Assembly: GCF_016025525.2 (NCBI RefSeq)
Contig: NZ_JACSGR010000003.1
Coordinates: 1 to 64,000, forward strand
Length of the DNA: 64,000 nt
DNA from: Eikenella glucosivorans
GTDB taxonomy: Bacteria; Pseudomonadota; Gammaproteobacteria; Burkholderiales; Neisseriaceae
Reading direction: 5' to 3'
In this document: positions 1-8,550 of the stretch, in pieces
How the letters are laid out: each line of letters opens with the position of its first letter
How positions within the stretch are numbered: the first letter of the stretch is position 1
Translations under genes and position numbers: made by a program
The notes under the pieces: generated by a model
Seen by the model: the letters and a program-made list of their open reading frames with translations, nothing else
Told to the model about the DNA's origin: nothing
Database searches by the model: none

Positions 1-411
1 GGCTTTCTCGGGGCTGCCGGCCGGCGGCAGGGTGGCATTGCCAGCGTTGCGGTCCATGCGGATGTCCCCAGTGTAAACAGCGCCGTCTTCCACTTGCAGA
101 GATTGGGTGCGGATGTTGCCGGTTACCCGAGCATTCGGCTTCAGGTGCAGTTTTTTCACTTCAATCAAACCCTCGGTTTTGCCGAACACCACCAATTCGC
201 TGCCGCGGATATCTCCATTGACTGAGCCTTTATCGCCAATGATAACGGTGCCACCTGCCTGCACGTTGCCTTGAATTTGGCCTTCAATTTTTACAGACTG
301 CTGGCTTAGGATATCACCCTGAATCCGGCATTGGGCGCCGATGATGGTATCGATGGCGCTGGGTGTGCTGCTGCCAACGGGCTGGGAACGGTCTTTTTTG
401 TCTTTGAACAT
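1..411 (-). CDS. Bactofilin, polymer-forming cytoskeletal protein (partial)
   Basis: The first 137 residues are visible; the C-terminus lies beyond the left edge. After a short polar leader (MFKDKKDRSQ) the protein is a run of short hydrophobic/glycine repeats typical of the bactofilin beta-helix, such as IEGQIQGNVQAGG and VNGDIRGSELVV. Bactofilins form nucleotide-free filaments on the inner face of the membrane and in several bacteria place cell-wall enzymes. The start has a good ribosome site (GGAG, 8 nt upstream). It lies 44 bp downstream of an M23 peptidase on the same strand, a pairing also seen in Helicobacter (ccmA with csd peptidases), so a role in cell shape is inferred. Confidence 0.85.
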   Translation of the reverse strand, partial: MFKDKKDRSQPVGSSTPSAIDTIIGAQCRIQGDILSQQSVKIEGQIQGNVQAGGTVIIGDKGSVNGDIRGSELVVFGKTEGLIEVKKLHLKPNARVTGNIRTQSLQVEDGAVYTGDIRMDRNAGNATLPPAGSPEKA

Positions 412-455
412 GGTTATTTCTCCGAGGATTTGCTTGCGGGGGAAGCCGCGCGGGG

Positions 456-1334
456 TTACTTGGCGAGGCTGAGGAAGGTTGCCGGATCGTGCGGCTCGTT
501 GTTTAGGCGCACCTCGTAGTGCAGGTGCGGGCCGGTGGAGCGGCCGGTGGAGCCGAGCTTGCCGATTAGCTCGCCGGCTTTAACGGTTTGGCCGGTTTGC
601 ACATCGATGTGCGACAAATGGCCATACACCGTGCTGTAGCCGTAGCCGTGGCGCACTTTCACCACTTGGCCGTAGCCGTTCATGGTGCCGGCGAATTCTA
701 CTGTGCCGTTGGCGGTTACGCGCACGGGGTCGCCGATGTTACCGCGGAAATCCAAGCCGTGATGGAACTCGCTGCCGCGCCCGCTGAAGGGGTTGTGCCG
801 CGGGCCGAAGCCGGAAGAAAGCCCGCCTTGAGCGGGGCGGCCGAGCGGCATGCTGCGGGCGGCTTTCAGCAGTTGTTCAATGATTTGGCTGAATTCCGGC
901 GTGTCGGCCGGCGGCAGGATGCTGGCCGGGCCGCCTGCTTGGCTGATAGGCTTGCCTTCTTCCGATTGGGGTGCGGGCGGGGCGGGAAGGTTGGCGCCGC
1001 GCTGGCGCAGATAATCCCGCAATTCGGCCACGGCTTTTTCGGATTGGGCGAGCTGGTTCAGCTTGGCGGATACTTCGGCAGAACGGGCTTCTTTCAAATC
1101 TTCTATCTGCTGGGTAAGCTGCTGGGTTTGTGCTTGCTGTTGGGCGAATTGGCGATAGTTTTGGTAGTAGTGCCAGCCCAAGGCGAGCAGGCCGGCCAGC
1201 AGCAGCATGCTGAGGGCGGAAAGGCCGATAATGGCGGGTTTGATGGCGCGCAGCGATGACTCTTTGATGACGAAGGTTTCGGTATACTGCTCGTCCAATA
1301 CCATTACAGTAACGAGTTTATTTTGCTTATCCAT
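456..1334 (-). CDS. M23 family metallopeptidase, membrane-anchored murein endopeptidase
   Basis: This 292-residue protein has a short cytoplasmic N-terminus, one membrane segment at about residues 33-54 and a coiled-coil stretch rich in Q/E/A at about 60-112. A proline-rich linker follows, then a C-terminal M23 (LytM-type) domain from about residue 170. The zinc and catalytic motifs are intact: HHGLD (191-195), YGHL (His239) and HLHYE (270-274). The family cuts peptide cross-links of peptidoglycan in the periplasm. The bactofilin gene follows 44 bp later, probably in one transcript, so the peptidase may be positioned by the bactofilin. MepM- or NlpD-like names would be guesses. Confidence 0.88.
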   Translation of the reverse strand: MDKQNKLVTVMVLDEQYTETFVIKESSLRAIKPAIIGLSALSMLLLAGLLALGWHYYQNYRQFAQQQAQTQQLTQQIEDLKEARSAEVSAKLNQLAQSEKAVAELRDYLRQRGANLPAPPAPQSEEGKPISQAGGPASILPPADTPEFSQIIEQLLKAARSMPLGRPAQGGLSSGFGPRHNPFSGRGSEFHHGLDFRGNIGDPVRVTANGTVEFAGTMNGYGQVVKVRHGYGYSTVYGHLSHIDVQTGQTVKAGELIGKLGSTGRSTGPHLHYEVRLNNEPHDPATFLSLAK

Positions 1335-1584
1335 TGATTTAAATAGTAAATGAGTTATTACTCAAGACGGGGCATTGTATTACAAAATGCTATCGTTTGG
1401 CAAAAACAAATCTATCGTTTGCCAAATGGCGCTGCCAATCTGTTGGCAGCCGAGGGCGGTTGCTCTTTTCGGGCTTTGCTTTTCGACTTCGTTGAAGCTT
1501 GCGCTTTTGCTTTGCTCGTTTTCAGGTAGCCTGTGGGCAGGGCAGGCGGTGTTACAATCGGCCATCGCACACGGGTGGGGCAGA

Positions 1585-2211
1585 ATGAGCAAATTTACTC
1601 AATGGATGAGGCAAACAAGGAGGGAGCAACGGCGGCTGGATCAGGCGTTGGCACGGGCGGTGTTCACCCTGCCCGCAATGTGGCTGATTCTTCTGCTGGC
1701 GGCAGCGGGCGTGGGCATGGGCGCTTTGGTGGCGTCGGCAGAGAGCCATAAACGCTGGCAGCATTTAAATACGCCGGTGTTGTATGCGCGGCATAGCGGC
1801 GGCGAGTTAATCCGTCGCCAATGGTACGATGATGACGACCATCTGCATATCACCGGCACCATCCGCACGGCAGAGGGCAAACAGCTCAATCTGGATTGCC
1901 GCAACCCGGCTGATTTGCTCTGCCAATATGATGAAGAGCTGTGGCAGCGGGAAGAACGCTTGCCGGTGCGGCGCGCGGTGCAGGCCGGGTGGCTGAACTA
2001 CCGCGTGATCACCGAGTTGGATTACAGCAAAGACGGCATCGCGCGCCAATACCGTGCCGAGCTCAGCCCGCAGCAGGAAGCCGAGCAATGGCGACGTTAC
2101 GCGCGGGGCTGGCAACGCGCCGCGCTCACCGCGTGGGGGATGTGGCTGTGGCTGAGCGTTGAGTGGTATCGGCGGGCACGGCGGCAGCGTTTGCGCCGCC
2201 GGCAGCAGTAA
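1585..2211 (+). CDS. Hypothetical membrane protein
   Basis: I do not recognise a family. The frame is open from 1375, but the upstream part contains a DUS and repeat-like DNA, so the start at 1585 (MSKFTQW, 208 residues) is preferred. The protein has a charged N-terminus, a membrane segment at about residues 31-54 and a soluble, charged middle with several tryptophans and DDDD. A second hydrophobic segment lies near 180-197, before a very basic tail ending RRARRQRLRRRQQ. Orientation is probably N-in/C-in with a periplasmic middle. It stands alone between a divergent M23 gene and smc. Confidence 0.6.
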   Translation: MSKFTQWMRQTRREQRRLDQALARAVFTLPAMWLILLLAAAGVGMGALVASAESHKRWQHLNTPVLYARHSGGELIRRQWYDDDDHLHITGTIRTAEGKQLNLDCRNPADLLCQYDEELWQREERLPVRRAVQAGWLNYRVITELDYSKDGIARQYRAELSPQQEAEQWRRYARGWQRAALTAWGMWLWLSVEWYRRARRQRLRRRQQ

Positions 2212-2343
2212 AAGGTTACCTGAAAAATAAAGCGCCACCGCAAGGCGGGTTTCTGCAAAGTCAGGCAACGGGCAGGTTTTTTCAGGTAGCCTGCCCCACC
2301 CGCTTCCGATAAAATACCGCGTTCCGTTTTTTCCACACCCTTC

Positions 2344-5300
2344 ATGCGTTTAACCCACATCAAACTGGCCGGCTTCAAATCCTTCACCGACTCCACCACC
2401 ATCCACGTGCCCGGCCGGCTCGTGGCCGTGATCGGGCCCAACGGCTGCGGCAAATCCAACGTCATCGACGCCGTGCGCTGGGTGCTGGGCGAAGCCTCCG
2501 CCAAACAGCTGCGCGGCGAAAGCATGCAAGACATCATCTTCAACGGCGCCGCCACCCGCCGCCCCGCCCCCCGCGCCTCCGTGGAGCTCGTGTTCAGCAA
2601 CGCCGACGGTAGTCTGCAGGGCGCATGGGGGCAATACGGCGAAATCAGCATCCGCCGCCAGCTCACCCGCCAAGGCGAATCTAGCTACTACATCAACGGC
2701 CAGCAAGTGCGCCGCCGCGACATCACCGACCTCTTCCTCGGCACCGGCGTGGGCGCGCGCGGCTACGCCGTGATCGAACAGGGCATGATTGCCCGCATCA
2801 TCGAAGCCCGCCCCGAAGAATTGCGCGCCCACATCGAAGAAGCCGCCGGCGTATCCAAATACAAAGAACGCCGCCGCGAAACCGAAAACCGCCTGCAAGA
2901 CACCCGCGAACACCTCCAGCGCCTCGGTGATCTGCAAGCCGAGCTTACCCGCCAAGTGGAGAAACTCCAGCGCCAGGCCGCCGCCGCCGAACGCTACCGC
3001 AGCCTCACCGCCGAACTCAACCACGCCCAAAACCAATACGACTTCCAGCAATGGCGCCACACCCTCGCCGCCGCCGACCAGTCCGCCGCCGAGCATCAAC
3101 GCGCCCGCACCCGCCAAGACGAGCTCGCCCGGCAAAACCAGGCCCTCGGCGACGCCGTGCATATGCTGCGCCAAACCGAGCAAGACCAGCAGGCCGAGCA
3201 ATACCGGCTCAACCAGCAACACGCCCTCCTGCGCGAGCAAAGCGCCCGCCTCGAAGAACAAATCCGCTCCCGGCAAAGCCAGCGCCAGCGCCTCGAGCGC
3301 GAGCAAGCCAACGCCCAAACCGCCATACAAAAAATCGACAGCGAACACGCCGAGCTCCGGCAGCAACACGCCGCCGCCGCACAAGCCGCCGCCGAACACC
3401 AGGCACAGTTCGAGCTCCTCGCCGCCGAAGCCGATACCCTCGAAGAGCAATTGCCCGCGCTCGAAAATGCCGGCCGCCAAGCCGCCGAACAGCAGCAAAG
3501 CCGCCGCGACGAAGCAGCCCGCTTGCGCCGCGAGCTTGCCCTCAAACAGCAGCAGCTGCAACACAGCCGGCAAAACATCGGCCGGCTGCAAGAGCGCCAC
3601 GGCCGCCTGCAGCAGGAAGCCGCCGCCCTCGCATCCGCCGACAGCGCCGCGCCCGCTGCCGTCCAGGCGCACACCGAAGCCCTCGCCGGGCAATACCAGC
3701 GCGGCGAGCAGCAGCTGCAACAGTTAGAAGAACAAACAGGCTACCTGAAAACCGCCCTGCAAGCCGCCCGCGAACGCGAGCAGGAACACGAGCACCGCAT
3801 CCTCGCCGCCCAAGCCGAGCAGAAAACCCTCGCCGCCCTCCTGGCCGAACAGTCCGGCCACGACTTCTGGCAGGGCAGCAGCCAAGCCGAGGCCCCCGCC
3901 CTGTGGCAGCACATCCGCGTGCCCTCGGAATGGCAGGGCGCGCTGGCTGCCGTGCTCGGCGAGCGGCTCAACGCCCGCGCGCTGCCTGCCGATTTCCAGC
4001 CGCCCTCGCCGCTGCCCGAAGCCGCCGCCGCCTGGTTCAGCCGCGAAGCCCATGCCCACCGCGGCGCCAGCCCCGCCCAAGCCCTGATCCACCAAATCCA
4101 GGCCGAGCCGCCTTTTCAGGTAGCCCTCACCCATTGGCTCGAAGGCATCCTGTGCGCCCCCGATCTAGACTACGCACTCGCCCACCGCAGCCGCCTCGAG
4201 CCCGGCCAAGAGTGGCTCACCCCGCAAGGCCACCGCATCGACCGCCTCGGCGTGCTGCTGCACCATGAAGCCAATGCCGGCCGCCAAATGCGCCACCAAA
4301 CCCGCCACGACCAGCTCGCCGCCCAGCTGGCCGAATGGCAGCCGAAATTTCAGGTAGCCCAAACCGAAGCCCGCAAGCTGGCCCGGCAGCAGGCCGAAGC
4401 CGAAGCCGCGCTGCGCCAGGCGCAAAGCGAACAGCGCCGCCTTACCGCCGAGCTGGCTGCTGCCCGCCAGCAGGCCGGCGAGCAGATCGCCCGTGCCACC
4501 CAAGAGCGCCAGCGCCGCGAACACATCGCCCAAGAACAGGCGCAATTGGCGCAGGAAATCGAAGAGCTCGGCATAGCCGCCGAACTCTTGGCCGAAGAAA
4601 ACGCCGCGCTGGAAGAAAGCCTGCCCGAGCTGGAAGAAAGCAGCCGCGAGCAGGCCGAACACAGCCGGCAGGCGCAGCAAGCCCTGCGCCAAGCACAGCA
4701 GGCCGTGCTCGAAGCCGCACGCCGCCGCAACGCCGCCGAAATCGAAGCCCAACGGCAGCAACAGCAGCTGCAATATTTAAACAGCCGCATGGCCGCGCTG
4801 GCGCAGCAGAAAGCCGACTGGCAGCAGCGGCAGCACGAGCTCGCCCTCACCTACGCCGAAGACAGCGAAGACGAACAGCGCCTCCAGCTGGAAGCGCTTA
4901 CCGAATCCGCCTTCGCGCTGGAAGAACAAATGCAGGCCGCCGCCGCCCGGCTGGCCGCCACCCAAGAGCAGGGGCGCGAGCAATACGCCCGCCAGCAGGC
5001 GCTGGCCGCCGAGCTGCCCCAATGGCAGGCCGCCGCCCAAACCGCCCTGCTGCAACAGCAGGAAGCCCTGCTCAACGCCAAACACTTCCACGACAATTTA
5101 TTAGGCCGGCAAGCCGACTTGGCCGCGCTCGAAGCCGAGCAGCAGGCAGGCTACCTGAAAACCGACTGGCCGCAGCAAATCGACAGCCTCAGCCGCCGTA
5201 TCCAAGCCCTCGGCGCCGTGAACCTCGCCGCGCTCGAAGAGCTGGCCGAAGCCCGCGAGCGCGACGGCTACTACCAAAACCAGCGCCAAGACCTGCAATC

Positions 5301-5826
5301 CGCCATCGCGCTTTTAGAAGAAGCCATCGCCCAAATCGACGGCGAAACCAAGCAGCGCTTCCAAGCCACCTTCAACGCGGTAAACCAAAAAGTGCAAACC
5401 TTTTTCCCCACTCTGTTCGGCGGCGGCGAAGCCTCCCTGCACATGGTGGGCGACGATTTGCTCAGCGCCGGCGTATCCATCATGGCCCGCCCACCCGGCA
5501 AGAAAAACAGCACCATCCACCTTCTCAGCGGCGGCGAAAAAGCCCTCACCGCCATGAGCCTCGTGTTTGCCCTGTTCAGCCTCAATCCCGCCCCCTTCTG
5601 CCTGCTCGACGAAGTGGACGCCCCGCTGGACGACGCCAACACCGGCCGCTTCTGCCGGCTGGTGAAAGAAATGTCCGCGCAGACCCAGTTCCTGTATATT
5701 TCGCACAACCGCCTCACCATGGAAATGGCCGAGCAGCTCATCGGCGTCACCATGCAGGAAAAAGGCGTGTCCCGCATCGTGGCGGTGGACATCAAACAGG
5801 CGCTGGAAATGGCGGAAACCGATTGA
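2344..5826 (+). CDS. smc: Chromosome partition protein Smc
   Basis: This 1160-residue protein is of normal length for bacterial SMC. The N-terminal head has Walker A GPNGCGKSN at residues 31-39. Long Q/A/E/R-rich coiled coils flank a hinge region around residues 500-620. The C-terminal head has the signature LLSGGEKAL near 1060 and Walker B FCLLDEVDAPLDD near 1086. Smc is the ATP-driven DNA loop-extruding subunit of the condensin-like Smc-ScpAB complex. Four uptake sequences lie inside the coding region and are translated as GYLK or FQVA within the coiled coils and hinge, which evidently tolerate them. scpA and scpB are not in the window. It appears monocistronic. Confidence 0.96.
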   Translation: MRLTHIKLAGFKSFTDSTTIHVPGRLVAVIGPNGCGKSNVIDAVRWVLGEASAKQLRGESMQDIIFNGAATRRPAPRASVELVFSNADGSLQGAWGQYGEISIRRQLTRQGESSYYINGQQVRRRDITDLFLGTGVGARGYAVIEQGMIARIIEARPEELRAHIEEAAGVSKYKERRRETENRLQDTREHLQRLGDLQAELTRQVEKLQRQAAAAERYRSLTAELNHAQNQYDFQQWRHTLAAADQSAAEHQRARTRQDELARQNQALGDAVHMLRQTEQDQQAEQYRLNQQHALLREQSARLEEQIRSRQSQRQRLEREQANAQTAIQKIDSEHAELRQQHAAAAQAAAEHQAQFELLAAEADTLEEQLPALENAGRQAAEQQQSRRDEAARLRRELALKQQQLQHSRQNIGRLQERHGRLQQEAAALASADSAAPAAVQAHTEALAGQYQRGEQQLQQLEEQTGYLKTALQAAREREQEHEHRILAAQAEQKTLAALLAEQSGHDFWQGSSQAEAPALWQHIRVPSEWQGALAAVLGERLNARALPADFQPPSPLPEAAAAWFSREAHAHRGASPAQALIHQIQAEPPFQVALTHWLEGILCAPDLDYALAHRSRLEPGQEWLTPQGHRIDRLGVLLHHEANAGRQMRHQTRHDQLAAQLAEWQPKFQVAQTEARKLARQQAEAEAALRQAQSEQRRLTAELAAARQQAGEQIARATQERQRREHIAQEQAQLAQEIEELGIAAELLAEENAALEESLPELEESSREQAEHSRQAQQALRQAQQAVLEAARRRNAAEIEAQRQQQQLQYLNSRMAALAQQKADWQQRQHELALTYAEDSEDEQRLQLEALTESAFALEEQMQAAAARLAATQEQGREQYARQQALAAELPQWQAAAQTALLQQQEALLNAKHFHDNLLGRQADLAALEAEQQAGYLKTDWPQQIDSLSRRIQALGAVNLAALEELAEARERDGYYQNQRQDLQSAIALLEEAIAQIDGETKQRFQATFNAVNQKVQTFFPTLFGGGEASLHMVGDDLLSAGVSIMARPPGKKNSTIHLLSGGEKALTAMSLVFALFSLNPAPFCLLDEVDAPLDDANTGRFCRLVKEMSAQTQFLYISHNRLTMEMAEQLIGVTMQEKGVSRIVAVDIKQALEMAETD

Positions 5827-5964
5827 GCGCAAATTTTCAGGTAGCCTCCGCACACGGCAGCGGAGCAGGGGCGAACAGAGTGCAAATGGCAAAAGGCTAC
5901 CTGAAACTAAAAATGCAAACACAACGCCGGCACAATACCGGCTTAGCAAAAGGCTACCTGAAAA

Positions 5965-6888
5965 ATGGAATCCATCATCGAACTGCGCCACCTCAAAACC
6001 CTGCTCGCGCTGGCCGAAACCGGCAGCGTGTCGCTGGCGGCCAAGCGCGTGTTCCTCACCCAATCCGCCCTGTCGCACCAAATCCGCGCACTGGAAAACT
6101 ACTACGCCACGCCGCTGTTCGAGCGCAAATCCAGCCCGCTGCGCTTCACCCCCGCCGGCGAGCGCCTGCTCCAGCTGGCGCGCGAAATCGTGCCGCAGGT
6201 GGCCGCTGCCGAGCGCGACATGGCGCAGATTGCCGGCGGCGGCAGCGGCGAATTGCGGCTGGCGGTGGAATGCCACACCTGTTTCGACTGGCTGATGCCC
6301 GCCATGAGCGATTTCCGCCCGCTGTGGCCCAAGGTAGAGCTGGATATCGTGTCCGGCTTTCAGGCCGACCCGGTGGGGCTTTTGTTGCAACACCGCGCCG
6401 ACCTCGCCATCGTATCCGAAGCCGTGCCGCAGGCGGGTATCCGCTACCAGCCGCTGTTTGCCTACGAAATGGTGGGCATCTGCGCGCAAGACCACCCCCT
6501 GGCCGCCAAGCCCGTGTGGCAGGCTCAGGATTTCGCCAATGAAACGCTGATTACCTACCCCGTGCCCGACGACATGCTCGACCTGCTGCGCAAAATCCTG
6601 CTGCCCGCTGGCATCAACCCGCCGCGCCGCCACAGCGAGCTCACCATCGCCATCATCCAGCTGGTGGCCAGCCGGCGCGGTGTGGCCGCCCTGCCTTATT
6701 GGGCAGTAATCCCCTACTTGGAAAAGGGCTACATCGCCGCGCGCACCATCGGCAGCCCGCCGCTCACCAGCGAGCTCTACGCCGGCATGCGCAGCGACGA
6801 CGCGCACAAAAGCTACCTCGATAATTTCTGCCAAATCGTGCGCGAGCGCGGCTTTGCCGATTTGCCCGGGCTGAGCGTGCTGGAATAG
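5965..6888 (+). CDS. metR: LysR-type regulator, MetR-like
   Basis: The protein has 307 residues with an N-terminal LysR helix-turn-helix (about 1-62, containing LAAKRVFLTQSALSHQIRALE) and a C-terminal substrate-binding domain. The sequence of the recognition helix and the phrase RLAVECHTCFDWLMPA are typical of MetR, which activates methionine-biosynthesis genes with homocysteine as co-inducer. No met biosynthetic gene is adjacent, so the target is not shown here. The start codon follows directly after a DUS (5947-5958), leaving no separate Shine-Dalgarno; the AGG inside the DUS may serve. Confidence 0.8.
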   Translation: MESIIELRHLKTLLALAETGSVSLAAKRVFLTQSALSHQIRALENYYATPLFERKSSPLRFTPAGERLLQLAREIVPQVAAAERDMAQIAGGGSGELRLAVECHTCFDWLMPAMSDFRPLWPKVELDIVSGFQADPVGLLLQHRADLAIVSEAVPQAGIRYQPLFAYEMVGICAQDHPLAAKPVWQAQDFANETLITYPVPDDMLDLLRKILLPAGINPPRRHSELTIAIIQLVASRRGVAALPYWAVIPYLEKGYIAARTIGSPPLTSELYAGMRSDDAHKSYLDNFCQIVRERGFADLPGLSVLE

Positions 6889-7098
6889 CGGCGCGGGCGT
6901 TTTGTGATAGGGAGAGCTGGCTGCAACCTTATCCCCTCTCCCACGGGAGAGGGTGGGCAAACCGAAGGTTTGCATTCGGATGGAGGAAGGCTACCTGAAA
7001 ATGAGGGGAACGAATGCGGCCAAACCATGCTTTGATTGTGCTCGGGCATGATTTTCAGGTAGCCTTTACCCCAAATCCACACACACCGAGAGCCAACC

Positions 7099-7431
7099 AT
7101 GTCCCCCGAACAGCAAAACGACATCCTCAGCATCAACCAAGTGCAGCTCCTCCTAGCGGAAAAACGCACCGCGCTGGCGGTGATGCGCACCGGCATCGCC
7201 GTGCTGGCGCTGCCGCTTTCCATTTTCAGCGTGCTGATTGCCACTTCCCGCTGGTACAACGTGATGGAAGTGTGGCCGCTGCTGATTTTGGTGCTGGGCA
7301 TCAACTTGGGGCTGGTGGTGTTTGCCGTGTATCTGATTGCCCGTTCCATGTACCGCATGCGCCAATACGACCGCCTGATTGCGGAGATCAAATACAGCCA
7401 CGCCTCGTTGCGGCCGCTGATTAAGTCTTAG
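7099..7431 (+). CDS. DUF202-like small membrane protein
   Basis: This 110-residue protein has LLAEKRTALAVMRTGIAVLA near its N-terminus, which resembles the (L-x-x-E-R-T-x-L-A-x-x-R-T) signature of the DUF202/YidH family. Two membrane helices follow (about residues 32-52 and 60-83) and then a basic C-terminus. Members are small inner-membrane proteins without an assigned biochemical role. A GAGAG ribosome site precedes the ATG. No neighbour suggests a pathway: a MetR-like gene lies upstream and repeats lie downstream. Confidence 0.7.
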   Translation: MSPEQQNDILSINQVQLLLAEKRTALAVMRTGIAVLALPLSIFSVLIATSRWYNVMEVWPLLILVLGINLGLVVFAVYLIARSMYRMRQYDRLIAEIKYSHASLRPLIKS

Positions 7432-7614
7432 CCGGTTTCGGCCGCGCGGCAATGTAAGGTTTAGCTGCGCAGAAACGCTGCAAAACTCGTTTCAGCTTCG
7501 CAGAATTTCTGCAAAGCTCATTTTAGCTTCGCAGAAATTCGCGAGGCTCATTTTAGCTTCGCAGAAATTCGTTTCACTCATTTTCAGGTAGCCTCGCACA
7601 GAAAGGGAAAAAGA

Positions 7615-7944
7615 ATGGAACCCGTGGAATTACAAGATATTCCCAACGAAGTATTTCTGGAAGACATCCAAGACCTCACGCAGGCCTTCCCGCGCGAGTT
7701 TCCCCACCTGTTTCAGCAAATCAAAGATTACTTGGGCATCGCCGAAAAACACATCTACATCACCGATTTCGTGGAAGACCAAAATCAAGAAGACAGTTTC
7801 TACGGCTATTTCTTCGATGCGCTCAACAGAAAAATCTATCACTATGCCTTTGAAGGCGAGAAAACAGCGTTCCATGAAGCAGATATGGCCGCACTCACGA
7901 TGCGGGACACTTTCAGCATCAAAGTGCTGCATCTTCTGGCATAG
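7615..7944 (+). CDS. Hypothetical acidic protein
   Basis: This is a 109-residue soluble, acidic protein with many aromatic residues (YGYFFDALNRKIYHYAFEGE) and no signal peptide, membrane segment or cysteine. I recognise no family. Its size and acidity resemble small immunity or antitoxin-like proteins, but nothing adjacent supports that. An AAGGGA ribosome site precedes the ATG. The gene directly follows a block of about 30-bp repeats ending in a DUS, and another DUS pair follows its stop. Confidence 0.55.
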   Translation: MEPVELQDIPNEVFLEDIQDLTQAFPREFPHLFQQIKDYLGIAEKHIYITDFVEDQNQEDSFYGYFFDALNRKIYHYAFEGEKTAFHEADMAALTMRDTFSIKVLHLLA

Positions 7945-8037
7945 CGGGCAAACAAAAAGAGTAGGGCGGCAAACCCCACTCTTTATTTTTCAGGTAGCCT
8001 ATCTAACGCTTGGGGCTACCTGAAAAATTCTGCATCC

Positions 8038-8445
8038 TTAGCCCTGCCGCTTCTTCGCCAGCAGCGCATCCAGCGACCATTTGCCGCCGCCCGCCGCCGC
8101 CAGATACAGGAACACGAAGCTATACAGCGCCGCCGCCTCGCCGCCGTTCATAAACGGCACCAGCGCATGGCCGCCCTCCGCCACGTGGCCGATAAAGTAA
8201 GCCACCGCCATCTGGCCGGAAAGGATAAACGCCGCCGGCCGCGTGAGCAAACCGAGCAGGATCAGCAAGCCGCCGCCCAATTCCAGCATCCCGGCCACGC
8301 CGTAGAGCGAGAAGAGTTGCAGCCCGTCAAACATTTCCACATGCGGCAGGCCGAGCAGCTTGGCCGAACCGTGCAGCATAAACATATAGCCCGCGGCCAT
8401 CCGCAAAACAGACAACACCATACTGCGGCAGTTTTCCCAATTCAT
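8038..8445 (-). CDS. DoxX family membrane protein
   Basis: From the ATG at 8445 this is a 135-residue protein with four hydrophobic helices. It has the usual DoxX N-terminus (LRMAAGYMFMLHGSAKLLG) and the glycine-rich GVAGMLELGGGLLILLGLLTRPAA segment. DoxX proteins are inner-membrane proteins linked to redox or thiol stress in some bacteria. The frame is open further upstream to 8541, but AGAGGAAA just before 8445 marks the likely start. It is transcribed divergently from a LysR-type gene 105 bp away, which suggests that regulator controls it. Confidence 0.82.
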   Translation of the reverse strand: MNWENCRSMVLSVLRMAAGYMFMLHGSAKLLGLPHVEMFDGLQLFSLYGVAGMLELGGGLLILLGLLTRPAAFILSGQMAVAYFIGHVAEGGHALVPFMNGGEAAALYSFVFLYLAAAGGGKWSLDALLAKKRQG

Positions 8446-8484
8446 GATTTTTCCTCTTGATGTGTATCGAATGAACGGGCGCAG

Positions 8485-8490
8485 TATAAT
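8485..8490 (+). promoter_or_regulatory. Candidate -10 box between doxX and the LysR gene
   Basis: TATAAT occurs 61 bp before the LysR start in the 105-bp divergent spacer. No good -35 box stands 17 bp upstream, as expected for an activated or autoregulated LysR promoter. This is a weak call based on one hexamer. Confidence 0.3.
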
Positions 8491-8550
8491 CATTTCCCAA
8501 AAGCGCAACCACAGCCGGATAAACAACACAGTTTTTCCCAAAGAGAAAAC

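Noticed and set aside
4335..6542. A 735-codon open frame on the plus strand overlapping smc and metR
   Set aside because: It is an arginine/proline/alanine-rich shadow of the GC-rich smc and metR genes, both of which have clear motifs in their own frames.
5314..6975. A 553-codon antisense frame across smc and metR
   Set aside because: No family similarity; such frames arise from high GC at third positions. The sense genes are certain.
8446..8541. Longer N-terminus for the DoxX protein
   Set aside because: A good ribosome site precedes the ATG at 8445, and the extra residues would run into the regulator's promoter.
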